Shown: one piece after another, positions 1-10,800 of the stretch
How positions within the stretch are numbered: position 1 is the first letter of the stretch
Layout: every line of letters starts with the position of its first letter
Assembly (NCBI RefSeq): GCF_001423585.1
Contig: NZ_LMOP01000008.1
Location: forward strand, 1,315,118 to 1,379,117
Length of the DNA stretch: 64,000 nucleotides
Direction of reading: 5' to 3'
Origin: Xanthomonas sp. Leaf148
Lineage (GTDB): Bacteria > Pseudomonadota > Gammaproteobacteria > Xanthomonadales > Xanthomonadaceae
Notes under the pieces: generated by a model
What the model was told of the DNA's origin: nothing
What the model saw: only the letters and a program-made list of their open reading frames with translations
The model's database searches: none
Program-made: the position numbers and the translations under genes

Positions 1-116
1 ATCGTAAAACCCACGCCCAGGATCAGCGCGGCGTGCAGCAACAGCGAGATCACCAGCATCGCACTCAGGCGCTGGCGCTCATCCATCGCAGCAGGCTGCG
101 CCGCGGCCGTGCTCAT
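1..116 (-). CDS. TonB-family protein, N-terminal fragment
   Basis: Only the first 38 or so codons are in the window; the gene runs off the left edge. The predicted N-terminus has a short hydrophilic head (MSTAAAQPAAMDERQRLS) followed by a hydrophobic stretch with SLLLHAALILGVG. That Ser-His-containing single N-terminal membrane anchor is typical of TonB energy transducers. The start ATG at 116 overlaps the gshB stop in an ATGA arrangement, so the two are co-translated. A TonB homologue next to gshB and pilG is also the arrangement in Pseudomonas aeruginosa. The family call rests on the anchor and on synteny, because the C-terminal domain is outside the window. Confidence 0.65.
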   Translation of the reverse strand, partial: MSTAAAQPAAMDERQRLSAMLVISLLLHAALILGVGFT

Positions 117-1063
117 TGCGCGGCGCCGGCCTCGATCGCGTCGAACAGCAGCCCGGCGATGTTCAGGCCGAACTGCGCGTCCAACTCGCGCACGCAGGTG
201 GGGCTGGTGACGTTGACCTCGGTCAGGTAATCGCCGATCACGTCCAGGCCCACAAAGCGCATGCCGCGCCGGCGCATTTCCGGGCCGACCTGCGCGGCGA
301 TCCAACGGTCGCGCTCGGACAACGGCCGGCCTTCGCCACGCCCGCCGGCGGCCAGGTTGCCGCGGAATTCATCGCCCTGCGGAATCCGCGCCAGGCAATA
401 GTCCACTGGCTCGCCATCCACCAGCAGGATGCGCTTGTCGCCGGCGGTGATGTCGGGGATGAAGCGCTGCGCCAGGGTCAGTTTGCGGTTGCCGTCGGTC
501 AGCGTCTCCAGGATCACGTTGAGGTTGGGGTCGCCGGTGCCGCTGCGGAAGATCGAACGCCCGCCCATGCCGTCCAGCGGCTTGAGCACCGCCTGTCCAT
601 GTTCCAGTACGAAGGCTTTCAGCGCCGCCGCATCGCGGCTGACCAGGGTCGGCGGGCAGCACTGCGGAAACAGCAGCGCCGCCAGCTTCTCGTTGTAGTC
701 GCGCAGGCCCTGCGGGTCGTTGACGATCTGCGCGCCGGCGCGCTGCGCCACGCTCAACACCTGGGTGTCGTAGACGAACTCGGCATCCACCGGCGGATCC
801 TTGCGCATCAGCACCACCTGGCCGGGGCCGAATGCCAGTTCGGCGAACTCGCCCAGGGTGAACCAGCCGGCTTTATCCTCACGCACGCTCAGCGGCGCGA
901 CCTGCGCCACCGCGCGGCCCTCGCGCAGGCTGAGTCCGCCCGGGCGCACGTAATGCAGGCGATGACCACGGCGCTGGGCTTCCAGCAGCATGGCGAAGGT
1001 GGTGTCTTTGGCGATCTTGATGGAGGCGATGGGATCCATCACCACAACGACGTCGAGCAACAT
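113..1063 (-). CDS. gshB: Glutathione synthetase
   Basis: Cytoplasmic ATP-grasp ligase joining gamma-glutamylcysteine and glycine, the second step of glutathione synthesis. The N-terminus VVVVMDPIASIKIAKDTTFA matches the family's opening strand. The ATP-grasp core is visible as VLKPLDGMGGRSIF near the middle and as TEVNVTSPTC near the C-terminus, which contributes metal and ATP ligands. Length (316 aa) is the usual one. I chose ATG 1063 rather than the upstream 1084 because it fits family N-termini and has an AAAGG-type ribosome site 11 bases upstream. It is followed, with a 4-base overlap, by the TonB-like gene and is divergent from pilG. Confidence 0.95.
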   Translation of the reverse strand: MLLDVVVVMDPIASIKIAKDTTFAMLLEAQRRGHRLHYVRPGGLSLREGRAVAQVAPLSVREDKAGWFTLGEFAELAFGPGQVVLMRKDPPVDAEFVYDTQVLSVAQRAGAQIVNDPQGLRDYNEKLAALLFPQCCPPTLVSRDAAALKAFVLEHGQAVLKPLDGMGGRSIFRSGTGDPNLNVILETLTDGNRKLTLAQRFIPDITAGDKRILLVDGEPVDYCLARIPQGDEFRGNLAAGGRGEGRPLSERDRWIAAQVGPEMRRRGMRFVGLDVIGDYLTEVNVTSPTCVRELDAQFGLNIAGLLFDAIEAGAAQ

Positions 1064-1212
1064 GGGGCTAAACCTTTCGAACAAGCTGCCGATGGTAACT
1101 TCAAGCGGTGGGCGATGGCGTGTCTGGCGGGTCGCAAATGCGCGACTTGCCGGTCCGGACGCACCCAGACGCGGTCGGAACGTCCGCCTGGCGGGGGCCC
1201 GGCAATGCGCCC

Positions 1213-1241
1213 TTGACAGTCAATGCGGGTCTTGGGATATA
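1213..1241 (+). promoter_or_regulatory. Candidate sigma-70 promoter for the pil-chp operon
   Basis: A perfect TTGACA lies at 1213-1218 and GATATA at 1236-1241, with 17 bases between them. An overlapping TATACA at 1238-1243 would give 19. It sits in the divergent gshB/pilG gap about 60 bases before the chosen pilG start. Prediction from sequence only. Confidence 0.45.
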
Positions 1242-1300
1242 CATGCAGTTTCGTAGCGACGTCGGAAGGGATGAAGCGTTGCGCGTCCGGGGATATTTGC

Positions 1301-1702
1301 ATGAGTGAAAACATTGCTGCGGGTGGGGAACTCGCAGGACTGAAGGTGATGGTGATCGATGATTCGAAGACCATTCGCCGCACCGCCGAAACGCTGCTGA
1401 AGCGGGAAGGTTGTGAAGTAGTGACAGCGACGGATGGTTTCGAGGCACTGGCCAAAATTGCGGACCAGCAACCTCAGATCATTTTCGTCGACATCATGAT
1501 GCCGCGCCTGGATGGGTACCAGACGTGTGCGTTGATCAAGGGCAACCAGCTCTTCAAGTCGACGCCGGTGATCATGTTGTCTTCCAAGGATGGCCTGTTC
1601 GACAAGGCACGCGGCCGCATCGTCGGCTCCGAGCAATATCTGACCAAGCCATTCACCCGTGAAGAACTACTGAGCGCGATCCGCACGTACGTCCACGCCT
1701 GA
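1301..1702 (+). CDS. pilG: Twitching motility response regulator PilG
   Basis: Single-domain CheY-like receiver (133 aa) that takes phosphate from ChpA and promotes pilus extension and twitching in the Pil-Chp pathway. The receiver signatures are present in order: the acidic pair in VMVIDDSK, the phospho-acceptor Asp in IIFVDIMMPR, Ser in VIMLSSKD, and the conserved Lys in YLTKPF. A longer reading frame begins at 1223, but ATG 1301 has a GGGGAT ribosome site and gives the family's usual length. First gene of the operon; pilH follows after 17 bases. Confidence 0.95.
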   Translation: MSENIAAGGELAGLKVMVIDDSKTIRRTAETLLKREGCEVVTATDGFEALAKIADQQPQIIFVDIMMPRLDGYQTCALIKGNQLFKSTPVIMLSSKDGLFDKARGRIVGSEQYLTKPFTREELLSAIRTYVHA

Positions 1703-1719
1703 CCAGGGGGAAAGGCAAC

Positions 1720-2082
1720 ATGGCTCGAATTATATTGATCGAGGACTCGCCCACCGATCGGGCAGTCTTCAGTCAATGGCTGGAAAAAGCTGGCCATACG
1801 GTTGTCGCCACCGACAACGCCGAAGCGGGACTTGAGCTGATTCGCAGCCAGGCGCCCGATTTGGTGTTGATGGATGTGGTGCTGCCCGGCATGAGCGGCT
1901 TCCAGGCAACGCGTGCACTTGCACGCGACCAGGCCACCAAGGACATCCCCGTGCTGCTGGTCAGCACCAAGGGCATGGAAACCGACAAGGCCTGGGGTTT
2001 GCGACAAGGTGCCAGCGACTACATCGTCAAGCCGCCGCGCGAAGACGATCTGATCGCACGCATCAAACAACTGGTGCGTTGA
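1720..2082 (+). CDS. pilH: Twitching motility response regulator PilH
   Basis: Second stand-alone receiver (120 aa), with all core residues: IILIEDSPTD, the acceptor Asp in LVLMDVVLPG, VLLVSTKGM, and Lys in YIVKPP. In Pseudomonas, PilH opposes PilG by supporting pilus retraction or draining phosphate; the same role is inferred here. A strong AGGGGGAAAGG ribosome site precedes the ATG. Its TGA stop shares one base with the pilI ATG (TGATG), indicating translational coupling. Confidence 0.95.
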   Translation: MARIILIEDSPTDRAVFSQWLEKAGHTVVATDNAEAGLELIRSQAPDLVLMDVVLPGMSGFQATRALARDQATKDIPVLLVSTKGMETDKAWGLRQGASDYIVKPPREDDLIARIKQLVR

Positions 2083-2612
2083 TGCGTTCTCCATTCGATA
2101 TTCTTGAAGACTACGAGCGTCGTAGTCTTGCGCATGCCACGCCGCTGCCGGAACGCCAGTTCTCGGTCGATATCTGGCGTGGCGTCGGCTACCGGGTCGG
2201 TACCCGGCGACTGGTGTCGGATTTCCGCGAAGTGGCGGAAATCGTGCCGATGCCGCCGGTGACGCCGGTGCCCGGCGGGCAGCCTTGGTTGCTGGGCGTG
2301 GGCAACCTGCGCGGCAATCTGTTTCCGGTGATCGATCTGAAGCAGTTCCTGGAGGGCCGTCGCACGGTGCTGCAGGAAGGCCAGCGTGTGCTGATCATGC
2401 GGCAGAGCGGCGGCGACGTCGCGCTGACCATCGATGAGCTGTACGGCCAACGCAGCTTCGAACAGTCACAGGCGGTCGAGCCCGGCGAGTTGGCCCAGGG
2501 CCGCTACGCGCACTTTATCGGCCGTGCCTTCCGCAACGAGACGCAGGACTGGGGTGTGTTCTCCCTGGCGTTGCTGTCGCGCACTCCTGAATTCCGGCAG
2601 GCCGCGGCCTAA
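2082..2612 (+). CDS. pilI: CheW-like adaptor PilI
   Basis: CheW-domain coupling protein (176 aa) linking the receptor PilJ to the kinase ChpA. The family core is visible as WLLGVGNLRGNLFPVIDLKQFL, followed by the strands around VLIMRQSGGDVALTIDELYG. The reading frame can be opened one codon earlier at a TTG (2079), but the ATG at 2082, coupled to the pilH stop, is the more credible start. pilJ begins 39 bases downstream behind a GAGG site. Confidence 0.92.
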   Translation: MRSPFDILEDYERRSLAHATPLPERQFSVDIWRGVGYRVGTRRLVSDFREVAEIVPMPPVTPVPGGQPWLLGVGNLRGNLFPVIDLKQFLEGRRTVLQEGQRVLIMRQSGGDVALTIDELYGQRSFEQSQAVEPGELAQGRYAHFIGRAFRNETQDWGVFSLALLSRTPEFRQAAA

Positions 2613-2651
2613 GCCGCGACCCCGCCACGTCATACAGATCGAGGTCGAACC

Positions 2652-4688
2652 ATGAGTACCGCCCCGGACGCCCGCAAGACCAACAAGCTCGGCAGCGTCA
2701 GCACCAGCTTCTGGCTTGGCTTGCTGGTGTTGTCGATGATCGTGTTTGGCGCCAATACCGGCGTCGCGACCTGGCAAGGCAGTCGTCTTGCCGGTGCCGG
2801 CACCGGCGCGGCCGACTTGCAGGTGCTCTCGCAGCAGCTGGCCAACCAGGGCCGCGAAGCGGTGTCCGGCGATGCCAAGGCGTTTGCGGCCTTCAAGGAA
2901 ACCAAGGGCCGCATCGACAGCACGGTGAGCGAACTGGATGGCCGCTACGGCCAGGAAGGCTCGGTGGCCAGTTCGATGGCGCAACTCAAGGCGACCTGGG
3001 TGCCGCTCAGCAAGAACGCCGACCAGGTCATCGCCAGCGAACCGGCGGTGCTCGGTCTGGCCGGCAACGCCGAACGCTTTTCCGGCAACGTGCCGCAGCT
3101 GCAGGCGCAGTTGAATGAAGTGGTGCGCGCGATGACGGTCAGCGGCGCACCCGCATCGCAGATCTACAACACGCTGCAGCAGGTCGTGGTTGCCGGCACC
3201 ATGGCGCGCCGGGTCACCGAAATGCGCGCCGGTGGCGCCAATGCCGCCGCCTCGGGCGACGCGCTGGCACGCGACTCGGTGGTGTTCACGCAGATGCTGG
3301 AAGGCCTGCGCGCAGGTAACGAAGAAATGGGCATCGCCGCGGTGCGCAATCCGGCCGCGTTGTCGGCGCTGGAGCAGTCGCAGGCGCAGTGGACGACGAT
3401 GAAGAAGGACATCGACGCCATCCTCGCCAGCTCGCGCAACCTGTTCGCCGCGCAGTCGTCGGCTGCAGCGCTGACCGCCGGTTCGAGCAAGATGCTGGAC
3501 GACAGCAAGAAGCTGTTCGATGCGTTCTCCGCCTTCGGTTCGGTGCGCGATACGCGCCTGTTTCCGAACTTCTGGCTGGGTGTGGTCTCCGGCCTTATCG
3601 CGTTGCTGGCCATCGTCGGTTTCGTGTGGAGCTCGGTGCGCGTACGGACCCGCGAGCAGGACGTGCGCTACCAGGCACAGGTTGAATTCAACAGCCGCAA
3701 CCAGCAGGCGATTATGCGGTTGCTGGACGAAATCAGCTCGCTCGGTGAAGGCGATCTGACCGTCAAGGCCTCGGTGACCGAAGACATGACCGGCGCCATC
3801 GCAGACGCCATCAACTACGCCGTGGACGAACTGCGTCACCTGGTGACCACCATCAACGACACTTCGGCCAAGGTGGCCGTGTCGACCCAGGAAACCCAGG
3901 CCACTGCGATGCAGCTGGCCGAAGCCGCTGGCCAGCAGGCCAACCAGATCACCACCGCGTCCGAGCGCATCAGCGAAATCGCTGCCAGCATCGAACAGGT
4001 GTCGCGCAACTCCACCGAGTCGGCCGAAGTGGCGCAGCGCTCGGTGGTCATCGCCGCCGAAGGTGCCGGCGTGGTGCGCGAAACGATTCAGGGCATGGAC
4101 CAGATTCGCGACCAGATCCAGGAAACCTCCAAGCGCATCAAGCGCCTGGGCGAATCGACCCAGGAAATCGGCTCGATCGTGGAACTGATCAACGACATTT
4201 CCGAGCAGACCAACATCCTGGCGCTCAACGCCGCGGTGCAGGCGGCCTCGGCAGGCGAGGCCGGTCGCGGTTTCGCTGTGGTGGCCGACGAAGTGCAACG
4301 CCTGGCCGAACGCACCTCCGGTGCGACGCGCCGGATCGAAGGCCTGGTGCAGACCATTCAGGCCGATACCAACGAGGCGGTCAGCTCGATGGAGCAGACC
4401 ACCTCCGAAGTGGTGTCCGGTGCACGCCTGGCCGAAGACGCCGGCACCGCGCTGACCGAAATCGAGCGCGTGTCCAACGCACTGAATAACCTCATCAAGA
4501 ACATCTCCATCGCCGCACACCAGCAGTCGGCGGCGGCCACCGATATCACACAGACCATGGGCGTGATCCGTCAGATCACCAGCCAGACATCGCAGGGTGC
4601 GGAACAGACGGCCGACTCGATCGGCAACCTGGCTCAGCTCGCTGCCGATCTGCGCCGTTCGGTCGCCGACTTCAAGCTGCCGGCGTGA
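2652..4688 (+). CDS. pilJ: Methyl-accepting chemotaxis protein PilJ
   Basis: Inner-membrane receptor (678 aa) of the Pil-Chp system, thought to sense pilus or surface state and activate ChpA. One membrane segment lies at about residues 19-42 and a second at about 300-328 (WLGVVSGLIALLAIVGFVW), enclosing a periplasmic domain with PilJ-type repeats. A cytoplasmic four-helix signalling domain follows. The hairpin tip reads NAAVQAASAGEAGRGFAVVA, the PilJ variant rather than the usual NAAIEAARAGEQGRG. CheW-like adaptors and ChpA are encoded on either side. No methyltransferase gene (pilK) follows, unlike in Pseudomonas. Confidence 0.95.
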   Translation: MSTAPDARKTNKLGSVSTSFWLGLLVLSMIVFGANTGVATWQGSRLAGAGTGAADLQVLSQQLANQGREAVSGDAKAFAAFKETKGRIDSTVSELDGRYGQEGSVASSMAQLKATWVPLSKNADQVIASEPAVLGLAGNAERFSGNVPQLQAQLNEVVRAMTVSGAPASQIYNTLQQVVVAGTMARRVTEMRAGGANAAASGDALARDSVVFTQMLEGLRAGNEEMGIAAVRNPAALSALEQSQAQWTTMKKDIDAILASSRNLFAAQSSAAALTAGSSKMLDDSKKLFDAFSAFGSVRDTRLFPNFWLGVVSGLIALLAIVGFVWSSVRVRTREQDVRYQAQVEFNSRNQQAIMRLLDEISSLGEGDLTVKASVTEDMTGAIADAINYAVDELRHLVTTINDTSAKVAVSTQETQATAMQLAEAAGQQANQITTASERISEIAASIEQVSRNSTESAEVAQRSVVIAAEGAGVVRETIQGMDQIRDQIQETSKRIKRLGESTQEIGSIVELINDISEQTNILALNAAVQAASAGEAGRGFAVVADEVQRLAERTSGATRRIEGLVQTIQADTNEAVSSMEQTTSEVVSGARLAEDAGTALTEIERVSNALNNLIKNISIAAHQQSAAATDITQTMGVIRQITSQTSQGAEQTADSIGNLAQLAADLRRSVADFKLPA

Positions 4689-4801
4689 CCACGACGCGGA
4701 ATGGGAAAGGATCAGCAGATGGCGCGTAGTCGCATTACGTCGATGCAGGAAGTGACCGGTGACCGCGCAAGCGGTGAGCCGGCCGTTGTCAGGGGGCTGC
4801 A

Positions 4802-7800
4802 ATGAGTGCGCTTCGCGATGCGATGAGCCACGCCGCACTGGGCTGGGTCAAGCCGGAGCTGGACGAAACGTTGCGCCAGGCGCGCAACGAGATCGAATAC
4901 TTCGCCGAAGAACCGTCCGATACCAGTCGGATGCGGCTGTGCGCCGGTTACCTGCACCAAGTGCAGGGCACCTTGCGCATGGTCGAGTTGTACGCGCCGG
5001 CGATGGTGGCCGAGGAGCTTGAGCTGCTCGCCCAGGCCGTACAGGCCGGCGAAGTGGCCGACCGCGACGAAGCCTGCGCCATGCTGATGCGTGGCACCGT
5101 GCTGCTGCCCGATTATCTGGAGCGTCTGCAGAACGGTCACCGCGATATTCCGATTGTGCTGCTGCCGCTGCTCAATGAAATCCGCGCCACTCGTGGCCAG
5201 CCGGGTCTCAACGAGAGCGTGTTGTTCGCATTCGACCCGCAGGCCGGTGTTGCCACCGAAGCCGAGCTGGATCACGCGCGCGGCAGCCTGTCTGGCCGCA
5301 ACCGCGAACTGCTCGACACTGTCGGCAGTGCGGTCAAGGAAGAATTGCTGCGCGTGAAAGACGCGCTGGACCTGCACCTGCGCACCGGCGGCGACATCGC
5401 CGAGCTGCAGACCCAGGTCAAGGACCTCGGCAGCGTTGCCGACACCCTGGGCATGATGGGTCTGGGCGTGGCACGCAACGTCGTCGTGCAGCAGCGCGAT
5501 GCGCTGGCGCGCGTGGTCGATGGCCAGGTGCAGATGGACGAAGGCGTGCTGCTGGATATCGCCGGCGCGCTGTTGTACGTGGATGCGTCGCTGGACGATC
5601 AGGTCGCCAGTCTTGGTGCCGACATCGGCGACGGCAATGAGGCCGGCAACAGCGCCACCTCGGCGGAAGTGCGCCGCACCGTGGATGTGCTGGCGCAGGA
5701 AGCGATCGCCAATTTCGGTGCGGCGCGCGAGCATTTCGTCGCCTTTATCGAAACCAATTGGGATCACGCGCGTCTGACCGATGTGCCGCATCTGCTCGGC
5801 GAAGTCGGTGGTGCCTTGCGCATCCTCGAACTGCCGCAGGCTGCCGATTATCTTGAAGGTGTGCGTCGCTACGTCGATCTGGAGTTGATCGGCAAGCAGC
5901 GCGTGCCCAGCGGCCGCCAGCTGGATACGCTGGCCGACGCGATGGCCAGCCTGGAGTACTACCTGGAAGCCCTGCGCGAGCGCCGTCCCGGCCGCGAAGA
6001 GATTCTGGACATCACCCGCAACAGCCTGGAAACACTGCGTTATTGGCCGCTACCGTCGGGCCAACCGTCCGAATTGCCGGTCGGCGCCGACCAGCCGGGC
6101 AACGTGGCTGAGTCGCAGCCGGTCGCTGCGTCGCTTACCCCGCACGCCGGCACGCCGGAAGCAGCATCCAACGATGCGGCGCCTGTCGCGTCGCTGGAAT
6201 GGGCTAACGAAACCGTGGTCGAAACGCCGTTCGCGGCCAGCGTGGTGCACGACACCGGCGCTGCGGCCACCGATACGGTGTTCTCGTTCGACCCGGTGGC
6301 CGCGGAAGAAACCCTCTCCGGGCAGGCGCACGTGCCGTTTACGGTTGCGCCGCTGGATCTGTCCGACGACGGTGCGCACGCGCCGGGTGATTGGCAGCTG
6401 CAAACTACCGAGCAGGCCACACCGATCGCCACGTCCGCGTTCGACCCGGTGTCGGCCGAGCAGGACAGCCACGCGCCGAGCGAGGCCGCACAGGTCAGCT
6501 ACACCGTGGATCTGAGCGCGCTGGAACAGGAGCAGGCCGCTGCGCCTGCGGTGGTCGAGACGACGCCGCTGCACATCGAGCAGATCGATCTGCCGGGCGA
6601 TGCGGACCAGGTCGACGCGCCGCTGGACTTCATTGCAGAAAACGAAGCGCGCCGCGCGCAGATCAGCATCGACGATGCGTTCTCGCCGCCGCCGGCTCCG
6701 CCGCAGGAACTGGACGATCCGTTCGTCGAGTCCGCGCCGGATGACGCACAGGATGCGCCGACCGACGCCACTGCCGAGCAGACCGCTGCGCGTGTGCAGC
6801 AGGCGACCGTCAGCGAGTTCGAACTGGACGATGCATCGTCTGCCTTCCTGGCACAGCTCGACGCTGCCGCCGCGCAATTCGACGTGGAGCGTCCGCAGGA
6901 TGCATCGGCACGCAGCGACGCAGCGTCCGACGCCACGCCGGTGCAGGCCGCGAGCGAACCGGCTCCGGCCGCTGCTGCCGATGCCGATGCCGATGCCGGC
7001 ATTTTCGGCGGCTTTGGCGACAGCGATATCGACGACGATATCCGCGATGTCTTCCTCGAAGAATTCGACGAAGAGCTGGTCAACCTCGGGCAGTTGCTGC
7101 CGGTCTGGCGCGCTGCGCCGAATAGCCCGGAACATCTGCGCCCGATCCGCCGCGTCTTCCACACCTTGAAGGGCAGTGGGCGTCTGGTGGGTGCCAATGT
7201 GCTCGGCGAGTTCAGCTGGAAGGTCGAGAGCATGCTCAACCGCGTGCTCGACAACTCGCGCCCGGCCAGCCCGGCGGTCGTGGCGATGGTCGAGCTGGCC
7301 TACGAGGTGCTGCCGCAATTCAATGCAGCGCTGCGCGACCAGGGCCGCATCAGTGCCGATCTGCCGGAAATCCAGGCAATCGCCGAGCGGGTTGCCGCCG
7401 GCGAAGAGATCTATTACGTGCCCGCACCGGTCACGCCGGTGGCGGCCGAGACTGCTGCGATTCCTGCGGTTGCCGGTGCGTTTGTCGCCAGCGGCGGGAC
7501 CCCCGCATCGGTGGACAGCGTGCTGCGCGAGATCCTCGAAGCCGAAGTCGCCACGCATCTGGAAACGGTCAACGCCTGGTTGCAGGCCACCCAGGCCGAG
7601 CCGCAACTGGCAACCGAAGAATTGTTGCGCGCCGTGCACACCATGAGTGGCGCGTTCGCGATGACCGATGTGCCGGAAATCACCTTGGTGACCTCGCCGG
7701 CCGAAAGTTATGTCAAGCGTCTGCTGGGGGCGTCGCAAACGCCATCGCAGGACGGGATCGATGCGATCACGGCCACGGCCGCAGCGATCGCCACCACGGT

Positions 7801-10800
7801 CACCGCACTGCGCGCCGATGCGCCGTTGATTCCATCGTTTGCGCCCCTGACCGAGCGCTTGCGCGCGTTGGTGGACACGCTTCCCGAAGCGCAGTGGCCG
7901 CCGCAGGCGTTCCTGGACGAGCTGGACGATCTCGACGCTGCCAGCGATGAAGTTGCCGCCAGCGAAGCGGTCGAACTCACCGGCGTGGAAGATCTGTCGC
8001 AGTACCTGGACTCCAGCGCACTGCCGGCCGATACCGCCGCACCGACGCATCCGTCCGACCAGTCGCAAGACGCCGACGCACACGCTGATGCACCGATTGC
8101 GGTGGACGAGCTGGCCGAGGCCGAGGCGAACGAATCGCTGCAAGCACCTGCAGCGAGCGATGCACACGTCGCAGCGCTGGAGCAGGACACTGCATTTGTC
8201 GCGTCCGATGCCGCGTCCAGCGATGGCGCCGCAGCGGTGACGCACACAGAGCAGTCCGAACAGCTGCATGGCGATGCCGCGCAGCACGACGAAGCGCCCT
8301 TGCAGGCCGCCGCGACGCACGACGCCTCCGATGAGCCGGCGGTCGAAGCCGACGCCTGGGATGCCACCGAACTGCAGCACGCCGAGACAGCGGAAACGGC
8401 GTTGCAGCCTGCAGACCATGCCGAAGCTGCAGCGACTGAAACGGACGTCGCTTCCGATGCAACGCCTTCCGCTGCGTCCGACGCGGCAGAACATGGCACG
8501 CACGCAGACGATGCCGTTGCGGTAGACGAGCTGGCCGAGGCAGAAGCCACTCTGGGCGAATCGCAGACGCTAGCGCCAGCGGCCGATACCGACACGGTTG
8601 CAGACGAAGCGACTGTCGAAACCATCGACGCATTGGAAGCAGTGCACGCCGATGCGCCGGTCGCCGACGAAGCGCCTGCGGCAATCGCCGAGGACTGGAC
8701 CCCGGAAACCGCGGCGCTGGACAGCGTCTCGACCGATCAGGAGGGTCAGTACGCCGATCAGGGCCACCTCGACCACGTTGCTGCGTCGTCCGAGCATGAC
8801 GCCGGTGCGCAGGATCAGCACGCCGAGCACGTCGCAGACCAGGCCGCAGAGCACGCCGAGTCGCAGCAGGCGCACGACGCCGGTGCGCAGGTCAGCGAAC
8901 AGGAACAGTACGCCGCGCAAGCGGACGAGCACGCAGGGTCGCAAGACCATGTGGACGCCGAGCAGCTTGCGCATTCCGAAGCACAGCCGGCGTACGACGC
9001 ACCGTCGCAGTCGGACGCGCAAGGCGAATCGAGCGAGCAGCTGGATGCGATCGAACAGGCGCAGCCGGACCAGCTGTCGCACGACGATGCATTGACTGCC
9101 GAGACTGTCGACGAAGCCGCGCAGGCGGACGTCGAGCATTTGGACGCAGCGCACGCAGAGGCCGAGCACGCCGACGCGCAGCAGGCCGAGACGGTGCACG
9201 CCGATGAGGCAGTGTCGGAGCAGACCATCGAGTCGGTGCAGGCGTTCGAAATGGCGCATGCGGCCGATCAGGTCGAGGAATCGGGTGATCCGCAGTCCGA
9301 GATTGCGCCTGAGTTGCATGACCAGATCGCGACGGCCGACGCCCATGCGCAGCATGACGACGCGACCGCAATGCGCGATCAGTTCGAACACCCGGAGCAT
9401 GCAGAGCACGTCGATGCCGGCGAGCCTGCAGACCACAGCGCACCCGACACCGAGCACGCAGACGCCGAGCATGAAACCACCGCAGCCGCGGCCTTCAGCG
9501 CACCGGTGGAAGACGCCGCGCCGGTCGAGACGGCCACCAACGAAGTGGGCGCCGCGTTCGATATCGGTCCGCTCAACTTCGATCGGCTCGATGGCGAGCT
9601 GATCGACATCTTTGTCGAAGAAGGCCGCGACCTGCTGGACCATTGCGATGGTCTTATCGCCCGCATGCGCGAAGTGCCGGAAGACCGCGAGGTCCTCAAC
9701 GGACTGCAGCGCGATCTGCACACGCTCAAGGGCGGCGCGCGCATGGCCGGCATCAACGCCATCGGCGACCTCGGGCATGCGATCGAATCGCTGCTCGAAG
9801 CAGTGGCGGCCAACCGTACCGACATCGATCGCGACGACGTGCGCTTGTTCGAACGCGGCTTCGACCGGTTGCATCAGTTGTTGACCCGCACCGGCATGCA
9901 CCGCGCGGTGTCGATGCCGACCGACCTGGTGGAAGCATTCGAAACCCGTACCCGTGGCCGCGATGCCGCCCCGCCCAGCGACGCCGATGTCCGCGCGATC
10001 GCCAAGGCGTCGGTGGAGCAGGCACCGTTGTCGGCGCCGATCCCGGTCGAAGGCCAGGTCGAAGAAGAGTTGATGCCGCGTGCACAGCAGGAACAGGTGC
10101 GCGTGCGTGCCGACCTGCTGGACCGCCTGGTCAACCATGCCGGCGAAGTGGCGATCTATCGGTCGCGCCTGGAACAGCAGTTGGGTGCATTCCGTGGCGC
10201 CATGGGCGAACTGGATCGCACCAACGCCCGTCTGCGCGACCAGTTGCGGCGTCTGGATCTGGAAACCGAAGCGCAGATCGTGGCGCGTTATCAGCGCGAA
10301 CAAGACCAGGGCGATCGCACCTTCGATCCGCTGGAACTGGACCGCTTCTCCACCCTGCAGCAGCTCAGCCGCGCGCTGAACGAATCGGCGGCCGACTTGG
10401 GCGGTCTGCAAGGTGTACTGGAAGACCTTTCGCGTCAGTACGACGGCTTGCTGCAACAGCAGTCGCGCGTCAGCTCCGAGCTGCAGGACGGCCTGATGCG
10501 TGCGCGCATGGTGCCGTTCGACGGCCTGGTGCCGCGTCTGCGCCGTGTAGTGCGCCAGGCGGCCAGCGAGACCGGCAAGCAAGTGCATCTGCTGCTGGAA
10601 GGCACCCAGGGCGAACTGGACCGCAACGTGCTCGACCGCATGGTCGCGCCGTTGGAACACATGCTGCGCAACTCGGTTGCGCACGGGCTGGAAACGCCGG
10701 AACAGCGGCGCGACGCAGGCAAGCCGGAAGAAGGCAATATCGCGATCCGGCTGCGCCGCGAAGGCTCGGAAATCGTGCTGGAAGTGGCCGACGACGGCGC

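Noticed and set aside
116-1216. Long plus-strand open frame opposite gshB
   Set aside because: Shadow of gshB caused by high GC; no ribosome site and His/Gln/Arg-rich nonsense content.
2466-4838. 790-codon minus-strand frame opposite pilJ
   Set aside because: Antisense shadow of pilJ; low-complexity His/Gly/Arg composition and no family features.
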